Shown one piece after another: positions 27,090-38,968 of a DNA stretch of 64,000 bases. A program made the translations under genes and the position numbers. The first letter of the stretch is position 1. The number at the start of each line of letters is the position of its first letter. Origin of the DNA: Rhyacichthys aspro (Eukaryota; Chordata; Actinopteri; Gobiiformes; Rhyacichthyidae); assembly GCA_036850595.1 (NCBI GenBank), contig CM072156.1:4581441-4645440 (forward strand), in the 5' to 3' direction. The notes under the pieces were generated by a model. That model made no database searches and had not been told where the DNA came from. It saw only the letters and a program-made list of their open reading frames with translations.

Positions 27090-27790
27090 AGAAGTCCACT
27101 CAAAGCAACACTTTCAATTTTTACCCCCAAATATGGAGCATTAAATTCATTTTGATGGTTTCTTGGTATGAAACAAGGAAACTAACCCCTCTTTTAAAGA
27201 TAAGATATATAGATATAACCACATCATTGCAAATTTAAATTACCCTTGGATATTTATAGGATATACAGAAGTTTCAAGTGAGTTTTTCCACAGTATTTGT
27301 TCCCTGTAGTTATATATAGTGGGTAGCAGCCAAGTATAGCTATTGTGTGTTGCTTTAAAGGGCAAAAAATATATTTTACCAAAACAAACTGCTCACTGTC
27401 ATCTGTAAACATAAAACACTTGTGTATTAAGATGCAGATGTCTTTAAAGTTGCTGCAGATAAAGCTGTGGAAGTGGTTATTCACTTAAATTAGTTCATGT
27501 TTTCTGACTCTAGCTTTAGTTTATCAGCTAAGACATTTTAAAGACAACTTGATAAGTGTCACAAAAACAAGAACAAATCTCTTTCTCAAAAAAACCCCCC
27601 AAAACAATATGTAGCATATATCAGCTAGTAAACAGGAAATTGTTACAGATGTGTATCGTCTCTTGAAGCCAGTAAAGCTTTAACATCCACTTCACATTTT
27701 TACAGTCTGTTCGTTTCAATTTAACCAAACTTGAAGCATTCAAATTAAAAACAAAAGTCAAAGGAATAAATCACAACAATCAGATATGGC
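27090..27790. other. smad4-mex3c tail-to-tail spacer
   Basis: AT-rich sequence without a recognisable gene. Positions 27,100-27,185 share short words (GATGGTTTCTT, AACTAACCCC) with 46,300-46,370, suggesting another degraded interspersed repeat. Confidence 0.45.
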
Positions 27791-27799
27791 TTTAAATGA

Positions 27800-30700
27800 A
27801 ACCGTCTTTATTAAGTAACTTTAATATCAGAAAAATAAAACTCTTAAATTCTCTTTACAGCAAATATATAATATCAGTGCTTTGGCCGCAATAACTTAAA
27901 AGGCCGTTATAAAATATAGTCGCTTTTTAAACTCCTGACTCAATTTGAATTTATATGCCATAAGACTCTCCCGACATATACATAACAAAATGTAGTAAAA
28001 TTAGCAAATACTTTGAACTGTTGGTACAGCCTATCAATATATGCATTTATATAGATCTAAGATACATTGTACAATATACCGTTCTCATTTGGTGGCGTAC
28101 AGACACGACAGGCAGCTTGAACCCTTGGCCTTTTTACATTTGCAGTGAGACATTGGCTGTACATTATAAAGACATGCTTGTGATGCACATTCCTTTTTCC
28201 ATTAGATTAAACTGCAGCTATCAATACTATTATTATTATCAATACTGTAAACTAATAGACTAGACTACAAGCAGATAGCACTGACATCCTCCTGAATCAC
28301 TTCTGCGTTTCCATCTCTTCATTCACTTAATCACTCTGAAGTAAAAAAATTAAAAATCTTATTGTAAACATCTTAATATAGATATATTTATGTATATATA
28401 TATATATGAAATGTAACAAAATAAGTAAACTAAATAAGTTCTGTATATTCATCAGTCATTAACAGTAATATTTTATAATACATACACAAAAAATTCAATA
28501 AACTGTGGGCCGAGAGTGTATTGCATTTAGAGAAAAAGAGCAAAATAATCGACCCCTTCGAGAGCAGTAAGGATTAAAAAAACGGACGGATTGGAAAAGA
28601 GTAAAAAGCAGATGGGGTTTTTTGCACTTTTGGGACTTATTTGGTTTGTTTTCCTCAACAATGTTCGTAAGCTATGCCAGAAAATATTTAACCTCTTAAA
28701 TACTCAGTACGTGTACATGCGGAGCTTAATCGGAATATGCTCAAAGCTCGATTAATCCGTGCTGCATTCATGTGTCCTTAGTATTTCACAGCTTTAAGCC
28801 TGAAGAAATAAGAAGCCAACATTAAACCTGACTCGTTTGTAGAATTAAATGCTCATACACAGCTAATTTGCTCCGTCGTTAGGAAGTGACAATGGTAACA
28901 CTCTGACTTTTTGAGTTCAAGACACGTGAACACAGCAACTGCGCCGTCCGGAAGCACATGAACACATCATAATCAGTGGTAGACAAGCTTGTTCTTCTAA
29001 ACTTTTTCCGATTTGACAGAGCGTAATCGCCGACAAACAGGATATCTAATAACAGCGTGACCCAAAATGTGTGTTCACTGATCTATAAACAAGTAAAAAC
29101 ATCGATCTTCACGTTTTTATCATAATATTATTAATGTTTTCCCCTGTTACTCTGTGCCGCTGTGACTCTGGCACATGCTCAGTTCTGTCTTATTCAGTAA
29201 TCCTACAATGAACCACATTATCCAGGTGCGTTACTCCGATTTAGAGCAATTCAAATGACTGCGCCTCTACCTGCATGTATACGTACTGAGTGTTTACAGC
29301 TGGAAAAAGACATACAATGACTTCAGTCCAATGTCCAAACAGTAAAGCAACAGTATTGACCTTATGTAGTGTTGACAGAAAACATGAGCTCAGATGCTTC
29401 CTTCTACTTTAGAAAAAAAAGTCTAATATGAAAAGTCTTTAAAGCTAAAATTGAAGATGTTTTTGTACCTTTTCCGGGCTAAAAAGGGAGATAACCAAAT
29501 CAAGTCCCAAGTTATCAGTAAGTATGGCAAGACTGTGCTTATACGGAAAGAGAAAAATGAGTTAAAGGATACAAAAAGGCGTACCATTATAACTCATTTA
29601 TGCAAACCCCAGTTGACATCAGAAAAAAAAGATGCCTACCAGGCCAAGATTGCTTTAAACCAGGTTGAGATGGATTTGCATAGGCCTAGTAGGTAATATA
29701 CGGAAGTAAATGTCTCAGATGGCCTTGATCCTAAATTTTGCATCCTGTTGTTTTATGTATTACGCCACGAGGTGTAGAGAAAAAATAATTTAACCTAGAG
29801 ACATAAAAAATTAAACAGCAGTCCAGCTGAACAGTACAGCGAATCGTTGCAAATAAAGCTGAGGTTTTTGTTTGTCTCTGTGACTCCCGGTTGAGAGGAG
29901 GAATGGTAACAAAAGTACCAGCAGTGTGTGTTTCTGGCTCAAAACATCAAGTTAAAAAAATAAAATACAAAACAAATAAAAACGGGAGTGTTAGGGACAC
30001 AACTCAGGTCGGAAAACAGCAAAGACAAACAATTGCTGTCACATGAATTTGTTCTAGATGCATTTAAAAGACTGGATGTCAGCGAATACTATAAGACTTA
30101 CGTTTGTTTTAAACCAAAATCTGGATTTGGAGAAAAGTGTTGCCACTGTTGTCAGTTAATTACAGGCTTTTTCAAAAAAGGCCACAAGTTTTAAGACAGA
30201 GCAACACTTTTCACTTGAACCAGTTGTTTTTTTTGTACGAAATTAGGCACACGTTTATTGTAAACCGTTTCTTAAATAAGGATGGAAAATATGTGGTGTC
30301 ATCCAAGTGGTCAAAAGACAAGGGACTATAAAAAAGCTACCCATTTGTTCACTCTGGGCTGAAATTCACAAAAAGAGAGTTTGGGAGGTAAGATGACGTA
30401 CCCACTGGAGTGTGACCTACCTACCTTCTGTATTATAAAGTATTCATAGGGAAAACAGGATTTAAAAAGGGTAAACCCAGTCGCTAGGTGAACCTAGTGC
30501 ATGTATTTTGTATCCAATTTACTGCTATGTGTCTTTTATTCTCTCTTTAACCAAAGATTATAAAGTTTGCTGGACCAACTAAATGTAAACATGCCCACTA
30601 ATGTGTTTTCACTTTTGTTGTGAGCAGTGACTTTAAGTTTTGGGACTACAGTTTGGGCACATTCAAATAAGCAGCATTTCAAAAAAATAAAATGCAGAAA

Positions 30701-31112
30701 AAAATGACCCACAACCAATTATTAGTTTTATATATGATAAAAAAATAGGTAGGCAAATTGTATAATTACATATTTTAGGGAAGAGAAGGTATAAATGAAA
30801 CCCATGATGAACATTAAGTTTCCCATCCCAGCCCCAATGCTACATAGAGGGCTACAGACCCTCCCATTGATCAATCAATCTTGGAAGAAGACTTCACAAT
30901 AACAGGCACACGAACGGGCGAAACACTGTGCCACATGCCCTAAATAAAATGATCCTTGATCAGCTATTACACCCCACACTTGCCTATATTACACCAACTT
31001 AGACAGGGTGGGAATGTGCCTAAACACTGATTTACTTTGCTATATAATTTTTGTTGTGTGTTTTGCGTTGGGAAAGCTCACCATCAAGCTAACGTGTGGA
31101 AAATAACCTTAA
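27800..31112 (-). other. mex3c: probable mex3c 3' UTR (length uncertain)
   Basis: This AT-rich stretch follows the mex3c stop codon on the minus strand and shows no gene on either strand. Minus-strand AATAAA hexamers lie opposite 30,535-30,540 and 27,807-27,812, so the 3' UTR may be about 0.6 kb or about 3.3 kb. Long AT-rich 3' UTRs are usual for MEX3 mRNAs. The frames at 29,451-29,696 and 29,988-30,331 (+) look like chance. Confidence 0.4.
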
Positions 31113-34100
31113 TCACATGTTGCGAAGCTGAATGGCTTGTGTGGCTGGTGACAGGCACACAGGGCACACGGGCTCTGCACCCTGGCAAATCTGGGTGGCA
31201 CAATCTAGACAAAACAGGTTATGGCCACAGGGAACCAAGGCAGCAATCACCTGGCTATCCATACAGTGGATACATATCTCCTGTCCTCTCCCTGCGGCCC
31301 CCAGGCCAGACCGATAGGAGAGGGACGACTCGGGCGGGGAGGACGAGGAAGCCGTGCTCTCACTTGAAGAGGAGAAGGCAGAGCTGTAGGAAGGAAACCT
31401 TTGGGCGTCGAGTGTCCCAGACGAGGGGAAAGGCCTGCGTTGGACGCGTTGGGCCTGAGGATGTTCCAAGGCTTCAGATCCGGAGAAGGTTGGGGACAGT
31501 CGAGGTGTCCCAGGCTGACTCGTCTGTACACACAAGAGGGCAGAGCTATTTACTTCATGAGTCAAGATGGCAACTCAACACTACAGCTTTATATTGAACC
31601 TACCTGGCTTTGCCGAGCATCAAAGGTCTGGAAGGATGGTTGGTCCATAAATGGGCTCCAGATTTGGGCTTGTGCAGAGGAGTATGTGGCTGGAGCAGTG
31701 GAGATGGTTAAGGGGTCAAATCCAGAGGATGAACCTCCACTTCCAAGGCTGGCCAAATCTTCAGACCCCGCAGGAATAAGACTTTCCCCAAACCAAAAAC
31801 TTGTACAGCCACCATTACTGTTGTTATTGTTGGAATTTGCATTAAACAGACAGGTTGGACTTAAGTCTGCCATGCGGTTACCGTTCACACTGCTGTAGAA
31901 AGAATCGGCGGAGCTGGACCCGCTGCCCAGAGAACTGGAGCTGTCGTTGCGGTAGGTGGAAGACATCCTGACGCCGCTGTTCATATTGCTATTTACCCGC
32001 TGAGTACCGTCGATGGCCAATGGCAGTACGCTGCCAGCGTTAGGAGATGACGTCCCTGCTTGAAGCCACCCACCTTCACCGAGGCCTACAGATGTCAAAG
32101 AACCTTCAAAACTGACATCAGTCCCGTTGAACTGAAAGTCATTGTTGTCAACACCAGGGACTTCAATGCTGCCACACGTTCCAGTGCGCATCGCAATGTG
32201 GGCCTCGATCTCATCCCTCGCCCGGTCCACGTTCTCAGGCATCCCAGTGACTTCGAACACTGGCTCTTTGTCACGGCTCGGGGTAACAATGTAAGTGTGG
32301 GTTTGTTGCTGGATGCGTTTTATTGTTGCCCCTGAAACGGATAACCAACATAAAATCCAAACAACTGGGTCAATTTATTCACTACTTTTGAACAAGTATG
32401 TGCCCCTAAGATTTGGTTTTACATTAGTCTGGAGCAGTAAGATTTTGATTCAAAGGCATGGCTACGGCATGGTTTGACTTTATACATATACAAGATTTAT
32501 GTGGTTATTACCTAAATACAAAAAGGAATTGTATCATAAGGAAACTCGATTAAATGTGGCTTGTTTCCAGCCCTACCTCATCCTCACTAACACATTGCTG
32601 AGAACCACTGCTGTGCAATTTACAAATCAACCCAAGGGTTTTTTGACACTAAGGTGGTAATGTCAACATGACAAAAGGTTAAGCACTAGGAGGGAAAACA
32701 TAACCCTTTGGAAACGTTTATGACAGGGTTGCATAATTATTCCAGTGGAAAAATCAGATAGTTACTTTATATTTGTAGATGGTTAACAAATATTACTATT
32801 CTTCCATACTACAATATAGGCAATTAGACTTCAATATTCTTTGTTTAAAAACTTACCTTTAGGACCTACAACCAGCCCAACAACACGATATGGCACCCGC
32901 ACCTATAACATTTTATGACAAAAGGTAAATATTGAATTTGATTTGCGTTTCTTTGATTCCTGAGGTGATTATTTACATGTTTACTGACCTGAATAGTTGT
33001 TTGTCCAGGTAGAGCAGGGGTTCCTGGGCCCGTTACAGCAGAAAGAGGCCCTGCTTTGTTTCGAGAGGCTCTAATGAGGGAGAAGTGTTCAGCTGCTGAC
33101 AGGATCTCTCTCTTAGCCATGGCTACATCTTCTTTTCGACCCGTGACAACAAAGACGGGCTGTTCGCCTCTCACTGGTGTTTTAATGTAGGTGTTGGTCT
33201 TGGCTCTGAGTGCCTTAATCTTGCAACCTGTCAAGACATTAGGAAACAGATATTTGTAAAAGACAACAGATATTTCAACATTTTCTTCCAAAACAATGGC
33301 AGTTTGACTTGAACTCTGTATGAGACACTTCAAACACTGCCCAGTCAATAATGCCACTCAGAAGTTATATGGCTATAAATTACATATTGCTTTCAGCTGT
33401 GGATGGGAGTCCGGCTTTACCAGAGCCATTTCCTGTTGTTGTCAACACACTGCAGTCTGTGCACCCTCCCCCAACTGCTCTCAAACAAGACATAACACTT
33501 TCCAACACAAGACCATTGAAATCACACATTATGTAAAAGGAAAGATAAGGTGTTCAATATTCAGGAAACATTTGGTTGAGTTCTGCTAAACTCAGCTCCA
33601 AATCAAAGCTAATTTTAACAGCTGATGAGGGAAATCAGTGGTGACCAACTCTATTATTCATGTTTTCCACTGAGACAAAGCAGGAACAGCACGGAAAGAA
33701 ACATGCTGATTAAGTGTCAGCAAAGTCTGAACAAAACAAACAGAATTTGAAAGACTGGTTGAAGAAAGAAAGCTGAGGGCAGGCGGGACTACAAACTGAA
33801 GTGAGGATGTAAAGTTTTGTTCAGGGTGTTGAGTGGTGTGGCGTTGACCCAGTTCTGTGCTAAGCTAACTGCTTGGAGCTAACAATAAGTGCTAAAGTCT
33901 AGCATTTCACCAAAATCAAAGTAAAGAAATGTGGAAAAAATATAAATAATTGTAGATGGTTTAATAAAATGCCATTATCGTGAGTGTAAAAGTGTATTAA
34001 AACAACAAACTATCCGTAAATACTGGTTGTTGTTTGGGTTAAGGTTACAACTCAACATAATTTAGCCAACTTATTTAATTTGATTAAAGCTGCTCCACAT

Positions 34101-34773
34101 TACAGATTGGCTTTGTTGTCTAGTCAAAGTCGGTCAGCCAATAAACTTTTCTCCAGATTTCCAACTCACCCTGCCTCCCCACAATCTCCGCTACGTGCTC
34201 GGAGCTCGGGACAGCCACACACTCGGTCGTGTTGACGCTTTTTCGCCGAGCCAAGAGCGACGGTTCGGCCTCGTAGCCCGACTCCACGAACACACCGGAC
34301 TGGAGCATCGCCATTGCGCTGCCACCGGCCTCCATGTCCTCCCGCTCGTCTCCGTTGTACAACAGCACCGTCTCGACCTGAGCTGACTCCATAACAGAGG
34401 CAGGCGGCCCAGGGGGAAGGTGTTGGTGACGGTGGGCCTGGGCTAGCAGCGACCCGCCGGTGCAGCCCGCGGAGTCGGCGGCGGCAACTCCTGCGTCTTC
34501 ATCCTCGGGCACCGCCGCTACGTTTAAGTCATCTCCGGATGGCGACCGGTGCAGAGGCAGTGGTTTCAAGTCTAGGACCGTTCCGAGAAGACTGAAATGG
34601 GAAACCGGATGGAGCTGGTGATGGAAAGAGAGGTTTTCATCCGTTTGGTCGGGTGTCTGACTGTGGGCGCCGTGGTGCTCCTCGAGGCCCATACCGGCGA
34701 AAGCGTGCACTAGCGGCGGAGGAACCTCAGACTCTCCCTCGTCAGCCTCCAACAAAGATGTACTGCTGGGCAT
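31113..34773 (-). CDS. mex3c: MEX3C-type RNA-binding E3 ubiquitin ligase (two KH domains, RING)
   Basis: MEX3 proteins bind mRNA 3' UTRs through paired KH domains and promote decay or ubiquitination through a C-terminal RING. Coding exons on the minus strand are 34773-34170, 33227-32989, 32902-32857, 32331-31604 and 31523-31113; all introns are GT-AG and phases agree, giving 675 residues (human MEX3C is 659). KH1 spans about 183-250 with GXXG loop GRQG (199-202). KH2 spans about 282-350 with loop GPKG (294-297). A Ser/Asn-rich low-complexity region follows. The RING at 622-675 shows C-x2-C, CGHNLFC and CPVC, a C3HC4 arrangement. The RING flanks are more diverged than in mammals (RNM end). The neighbour smad4 supports mex3c over other MEX3 paralogues. 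Mammalian MEX3 genes have one coding-region intron, whereas this one has four. Confidence 0.93.
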
Positions 34774-34935
34774 AGTGCAAATCTTACGTTAAACCGTTTT
34801 TAAACAGGATTTCAAAGTCTTGGGTTACAAAAACATAAAAAGCGACCAGCGCCTGATGGTTGAAATGTGTGGCTATTGTTTTGTCTGCCAGCTCGCCATA
34901 AAGCCCTCCCTTCTCTGTAATCGCGCAGTGTTTAG

Positions 34936-34945
34936 TCTCGCGATA
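34936..34945. promoter_or_regulatory. CGCG element in the mex3c promoter
   Basis: TCTCGCGATA differs at one base from the palindrome TCTCGCGAGA, the CGCG element recognised by BANP at CpG-island housekeeping promoters. It is about 165 bp upstream of the mex3c start codon and close to the probable transcription start. Confidence 0.4.
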
Positions 34946-35296
34946 GTTGAAAATATGGGTCGCGCGGCAGCAAAATATACCGCAATCCTGTAATATATTT
35001 TGGAAAATTCAACAAAGTGGCTTAAATTAATACAGCAATTACAAATTTACACAAACACTAGACATAAAATAAGTTATTTTACTGGAATATAGATTCAATT
35101 AAACATAGTGATGGCAAACTGCGTAATAATTTTGAATAGACTTAAATAAAGTGACTGGGTTCAAATAAGTATGAAAGATGTAAGCGTGTAATGTAATGTA
35201 TGACATGAGAATACTGAGTGTAAAGTAGGAGCCACGTTGGAACCTTTCAGATCATGGATGGACCATGGAGGACCTGTGATTCCAGTTTAGAAACGT

Positions 35297-35312
35297 TGAC
35301 GTGGCTCACGTG
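35297..35312 (+). promoter_or_regulatory. UPRE-like element adjoining a CACGTG E-box
   Basis: TGACGTGG at 35,297-35,304 is the UPRE core bound by XBP1 and related CREB3-class factors. It is followed at once by CACGTG (35,307-35,312), the site class of USF and MiT/TFE factors. They lie about 150 bp before the presumed tmed7 first-exon donor. Confidence 0.45.
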
Positions 35313-35792
35313 ACCTACATGGTCCCGCCTCCTTTACGTCTTCTCATTTTTTGGCCAATGGTGTTAAAAAAGGGGCGGGGTTAAAGGGCTGGCAGCCAAT
35401 GCTATGACACGTTCTTACTACGTTTATTGCATTAGTCACATCCGGGTGAGCAGTTGGAGGTAAGTAGCTAATGCTTATTGGGAATAAATAAAAATATCGA
35501 AATAACGCTACATGTACATTCAGTAAATCAGTTATTCTCGAAATACGTTATAAAAACGAAAGATAACCATTTAAATATGCAACAAAAGCCTGTGGCTGGT
35601 TTTCTTTCAAGCATAGGGCTACTCGTCCGGCCGGTTAGCAGTAAGCTAACCACTTATTGCTAATTGTTATGTCCGGGTTTGCTTTGTCGCCGTTTTTCTG
35701 TGTTTCTGTAGGGTTGTTTATTCGATTCTGTATGTCTTATGACAGGTCCCCTGTGGTTTTAAGGTGAAACCACTTGACTTTTTTTCTTCATC

Positions 35793-36762
35793 ATGTACGG
35801 ATCTCTTCGGCTGCTGCTGCAGGTGCTCTGGGCCCAGCTTCTCTGTGTGTGGGTGTTGGGCTCGGAGCTCACTTTTGAGCTGCCAGACAATGCCAAGCAA
35901 TGTTTCTACGAGGACATCATCATGGGCACTAAGTGTACACTTGAGTTCCAGGTGCGTGTCTTCACACTGTTAGAATTTATTTTATGTTTGTTTACTAATA
36001 TTATTATTTCTATGTATTCTTAGTTTAGACTACTGCAAATTAATACGTGGAACCATTACGTTTTTGAACGTTCATTATCTATCTATTTATTTATTTCTTC
36101 TAAGGTTGTGACTGGTGGCCATTATGATGTGGACTGTCGCTTAGAAGATCCTGATGGGACTACTCTTTATAAGGAGATGAAGAAACAATATGACAGCTTC
36201 ACATTTACAGCTGCCAAAAATGGCACCTACAAGTTCTGCTTCAGCAACGAGTTTTCAACTTTTACACACAAAACAGTTTACTTTGACTTCCAGGTGGGCG
36301 ATGACCCACCACTCTTCCCCAATGAGAACAGAGTCACTGCACTCACCCAGGTGAGCTGTGTATAGTAAATAAGGAAATAATGTAGTTAATAATAAAGTTG
36401 TTGTCGCTTACCTAATTATTTAGAATAATTCTAATAATTTACTAGAAAGAATCTCTAAGATGTGTATGATTCATGCATGATGATGCATGATGACCCTAAT
36501 TGTATTTACTGCGTAATTTTTCCAGATGGAGTCGGCCTGTGTGTCTATTCATGAGGCCCTTAAGTCTGTCATCGACTATCAGACACACTTTCGCCTCCGG
36601 GAAGCCCAGGGCCGCAGTCGTGCTGAAGACCTCAATACCCGTGTTGCATTCTGGTCTATTGGAGAGGCTATTATCCTTTTGGTTGTCAGCATCAGCCAGG
36701 TTGTCCTACTGAGAAGCTTCTTCTCTGACAAGAAAACCACTACAACACGTGTTGGATCATAA
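35793..36762 (+). CDS. tmed7: TMED7, p24-gamma family cargo receptor
   Basis: p24 proteins cycle between ER and Golgi in COPII/COPI vesicles and help sort cargo. Coding exons are 35793-35951, 36105-36350 and 36526-36762, all with GT-AG introns and phase 0 joins, giving 213 residues (human TMED7 is 224). A signal peptide covers about the first 24 residues. The GOLD domain starts at ELTFELPDNAKQCFYE and includes the conserved Cys residues and FCFSNEFSTFTHK. A coiled-coil region follows, then one membrane segment (AIILLVVSISQVVLL) and a cytosolic tail with the FF motif (RSFFSDKK) and TTTTRVGS end. The luminal and tail sequence is almost identical to mammalian TMED7 rather than TMED3. A 5' non-coding exon probably ends at 35,459 (GAG|GTAAGT). 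An AATAAA at 37,300-37,305 marks a likely transcript end. fem1c follows on the same strand. Confidence 0.96.
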
Positions 36763-37329
36763 CAATCTTTGAGCCTGTGGCTCTGGTTCATACTTTGTTT
36801 ATCCCAGGGCTGGGTGCATAGGTTGGGTGAAAATAGCATTGCTGTTCTGAATTTGGATCATATCAAACTGCTCGGTCTGACCATCTAACATCTCATCTTA
36901 ATGCAGCATTGCTGTTCTTAACAACTCTATGCAGACAGGTCAAGGGTAGAAAGATTGTTTGACTTGAAGTTTGACTTGTAACTCTGGTGTTACTGGCAGA
37001 GAAGATTGTCATTTGTTACAGTAAACTTCAAGTACTTCAAGTTTGATCATTAGATGTAGTACTTTGTGTCTGAACTTATTTTAAAACCCATCTTTTTCCA
37101 TAGTTCAAATTTACAGCCAAACAGCTCTGAAATACCCCCAAAAAGTCAGCTTTTATATTATATTTTCTCAGACCTCTCCTCTAATAATTTATTTCTGTAA
37201 GTGTAGTTAAAGTGTTGAATATTAGCCTCTTCAAGAGTTACAATTTGGTTCAAAGAATGTAATGTATGACTCCATTTGTTGGCTTTGAGTTCTCTCCAAA
37301 ATAAAGCCTCACATTGACAAAACAAAGGT

Positions 37330-38090
37330 GAATTTTCTATGTAAAATGTCTTCTCTGTTGTTTATGGGACTGTTGCAGACACAAAATTCACACTGCGTTG
37401 AGTGTTGTTTTTAGATCTGCCTCTGTGAATTACCATCACCCATTATTTATGTTTTTTGTCGGTTTTATATGGTGCAGTTTTAAAATGTATTTTTGAGTTA
37501 CAAGATTGTTTGTCCATTTATTGATCCCAGTTTGTAAGTGCACCAGGTAACAATGATTATTGCGGTTGTCATCTTTTGTTATTATTTTCTTAAAGTGACC
37601 AAAAATGATCTAAAACATACTTTGATTTAATAATTTGGCCGTTATTTTCAAAAACATTAATGAAGTTTGCTTTATTCTGTTTCTTCTTTCCTGTTTGGTT
37701 TTGGCTCTGCTTTTTGTTTGCTACACCCTGGTATTCTTACCTCTTACTTTGGTGAACTATAGCAAAATGTGTGCTCACAAAATTAGTGTCAATGCACTAT
37801 GGGGCTTGTAAAGTTATTGGGAAACCTAATAAAAAACTTGCCCTGACATGTCTGTACATTAATGCATCCAGTCAGTAATAAACCTCACATTTTCAGCAAA
37901 CCTTACTTGTCCTTGCTGTGCCGGGTTTCTCCTGTAGGGAGTGATATTACCAAGGCCATAAAGTTTAACATTTTATAATGCCTTTTTCCTGGAATAGATT
38001 CGTTGTGGTGGACGTTTTTCATCCTTTTAACACTCATATATAGTATTTGGGTTTTTCTTGAAAGGTTTTAGTGCCTGACAGCTTTCTTTG
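37330..38090. other. tmed7-fem1c spacer
   Basis: AT-rich sequence without an exon. In mammals TICAM2 lies between TMED7 and FEM1C; I see no TIR-domain reading frame in either direction here. Confidence 0.6.
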
Positions 38091-38099
38091 TCTTTATTG

Positions 38100-38968
38100 T
38101 TAAGCGTAAAAGCACAGCTCGTCTGTGATTGGTGGTTCAGGCGTCAATCACCTGCTGTAGCGAAGAGAAAAGACTGCGCTGGGCTCAGGTCTGACAGAAA
38201 CTGAGTCGTGATCCTCCGCTGGAGTCGTGGGTGGATAGTCAGCCCAGCCTTCCCCTTTCATACTGTTGTGTGTGGGCTTCCTGGGTGAATACATGGACGC
38301 AATGTCTGCTTATTAGGGGTAACGTTTTTGATTTTCCTTGTCGTGGTGTGTGTGAAAGAAAATCTTGACTGTTTTTTCTAGCTTTTTTTTCCCTACAACC
38401 CGGACGGACCATCGTTCCCCAGGCTAAGCTAAAGCTAACAACGGCTGTGCGTTACGGGCGGAGGTGGATTACTGTCTGTTTGGCCCTCGGAAAGAGATCA
38501 ATAAAACATCTCAGAATGATGTCCTGAAACTGTGACAAGAGGACAGCTTGTTGGTGGGGGAGACACGTCAATGGACGAGTGTCTTTAGACCGACGGTAGA
38601 GGTAGGGTTAGTTAAGCTACGCGAAGCTACATTACGTTAGCTACATTTATCAAGGAAGTTACCTAGCCACCGTGCTGCTAAAACGGCAACAAATGCATTA
38701 CAGGGCAAAGACTTCACTTAAAACTCTGAGTTTTATACAGGTTTAAACATTAAGATAACGTTTAAACAACAATCAGTAAAAGTCACTACTTCTCCACGAC
38801 CTTTAAACCAAACAGAGGGTGGGATTGCTTGTTTTCCTTTAGCCGCGTAGCCGCAGCTTACTGTAAACAAAGGGTGTCTACGACAGCAATATCCTCCAGA
38901 TTTTGCTGTCAAACTAGTTTTATGGGCATCGCTGGATTTTTATTTTAAAGTGAAGACGACTCTCAGAG
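38100..38968 (+). promoter_or_regulatory. fem1c: fem1c promoter and 5' UTR region
   Basis: A reverse CCAAT box (ATTGG at 38,128-38,132) precedes a GC-richer stretch leading to the fem1c start codon at 38,969. The transcription start is not resolvable. The first coding exon continues the GC-rich, CpG-containing composition, consistent with a CpG-island promoter. Confidence 0.4.

Larger units (their letters stand above)
34790..35459. promoter_or_regulatory. shared head-to-head promoter region of mex3c (-) and tmed7 (+)
   Basis: The mex3c start codon (34,773, minus) and the probable tmed7 non-coding first exon (donor at 35,460) diverge across less than 0.7 kb. Sites visible include the CGCG element (34,936), a UPRE-like word (35,297), an E-box CACGTG (35,307-35,312), CCAAT boxes (35,355-35,359 and 35,396-35,400) and a GC box GGGGCGGGG (35,372-35,380). 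The CCAAT and GC boxes lie next to the tmed7 start side. No TATA box is obvious. Confidence 0.55.

Noticed and set aside
29451..30331. Lys-rich plus-strand frames of 64-81 codons
   Set aside because: They lie in the probable mex3c 3' UTR on the antisense strand, match no family and are of chance length.
31037..31898. Plus-strand open frames of 165-186 codons overlapping the mex3c 3' exons
   Set aside because: They are antisense shadows of the mex3c exons at 31,113-31,523 and 31,604-32,331, whose minus-strand frames match the RING and linker regions and splice correctly.
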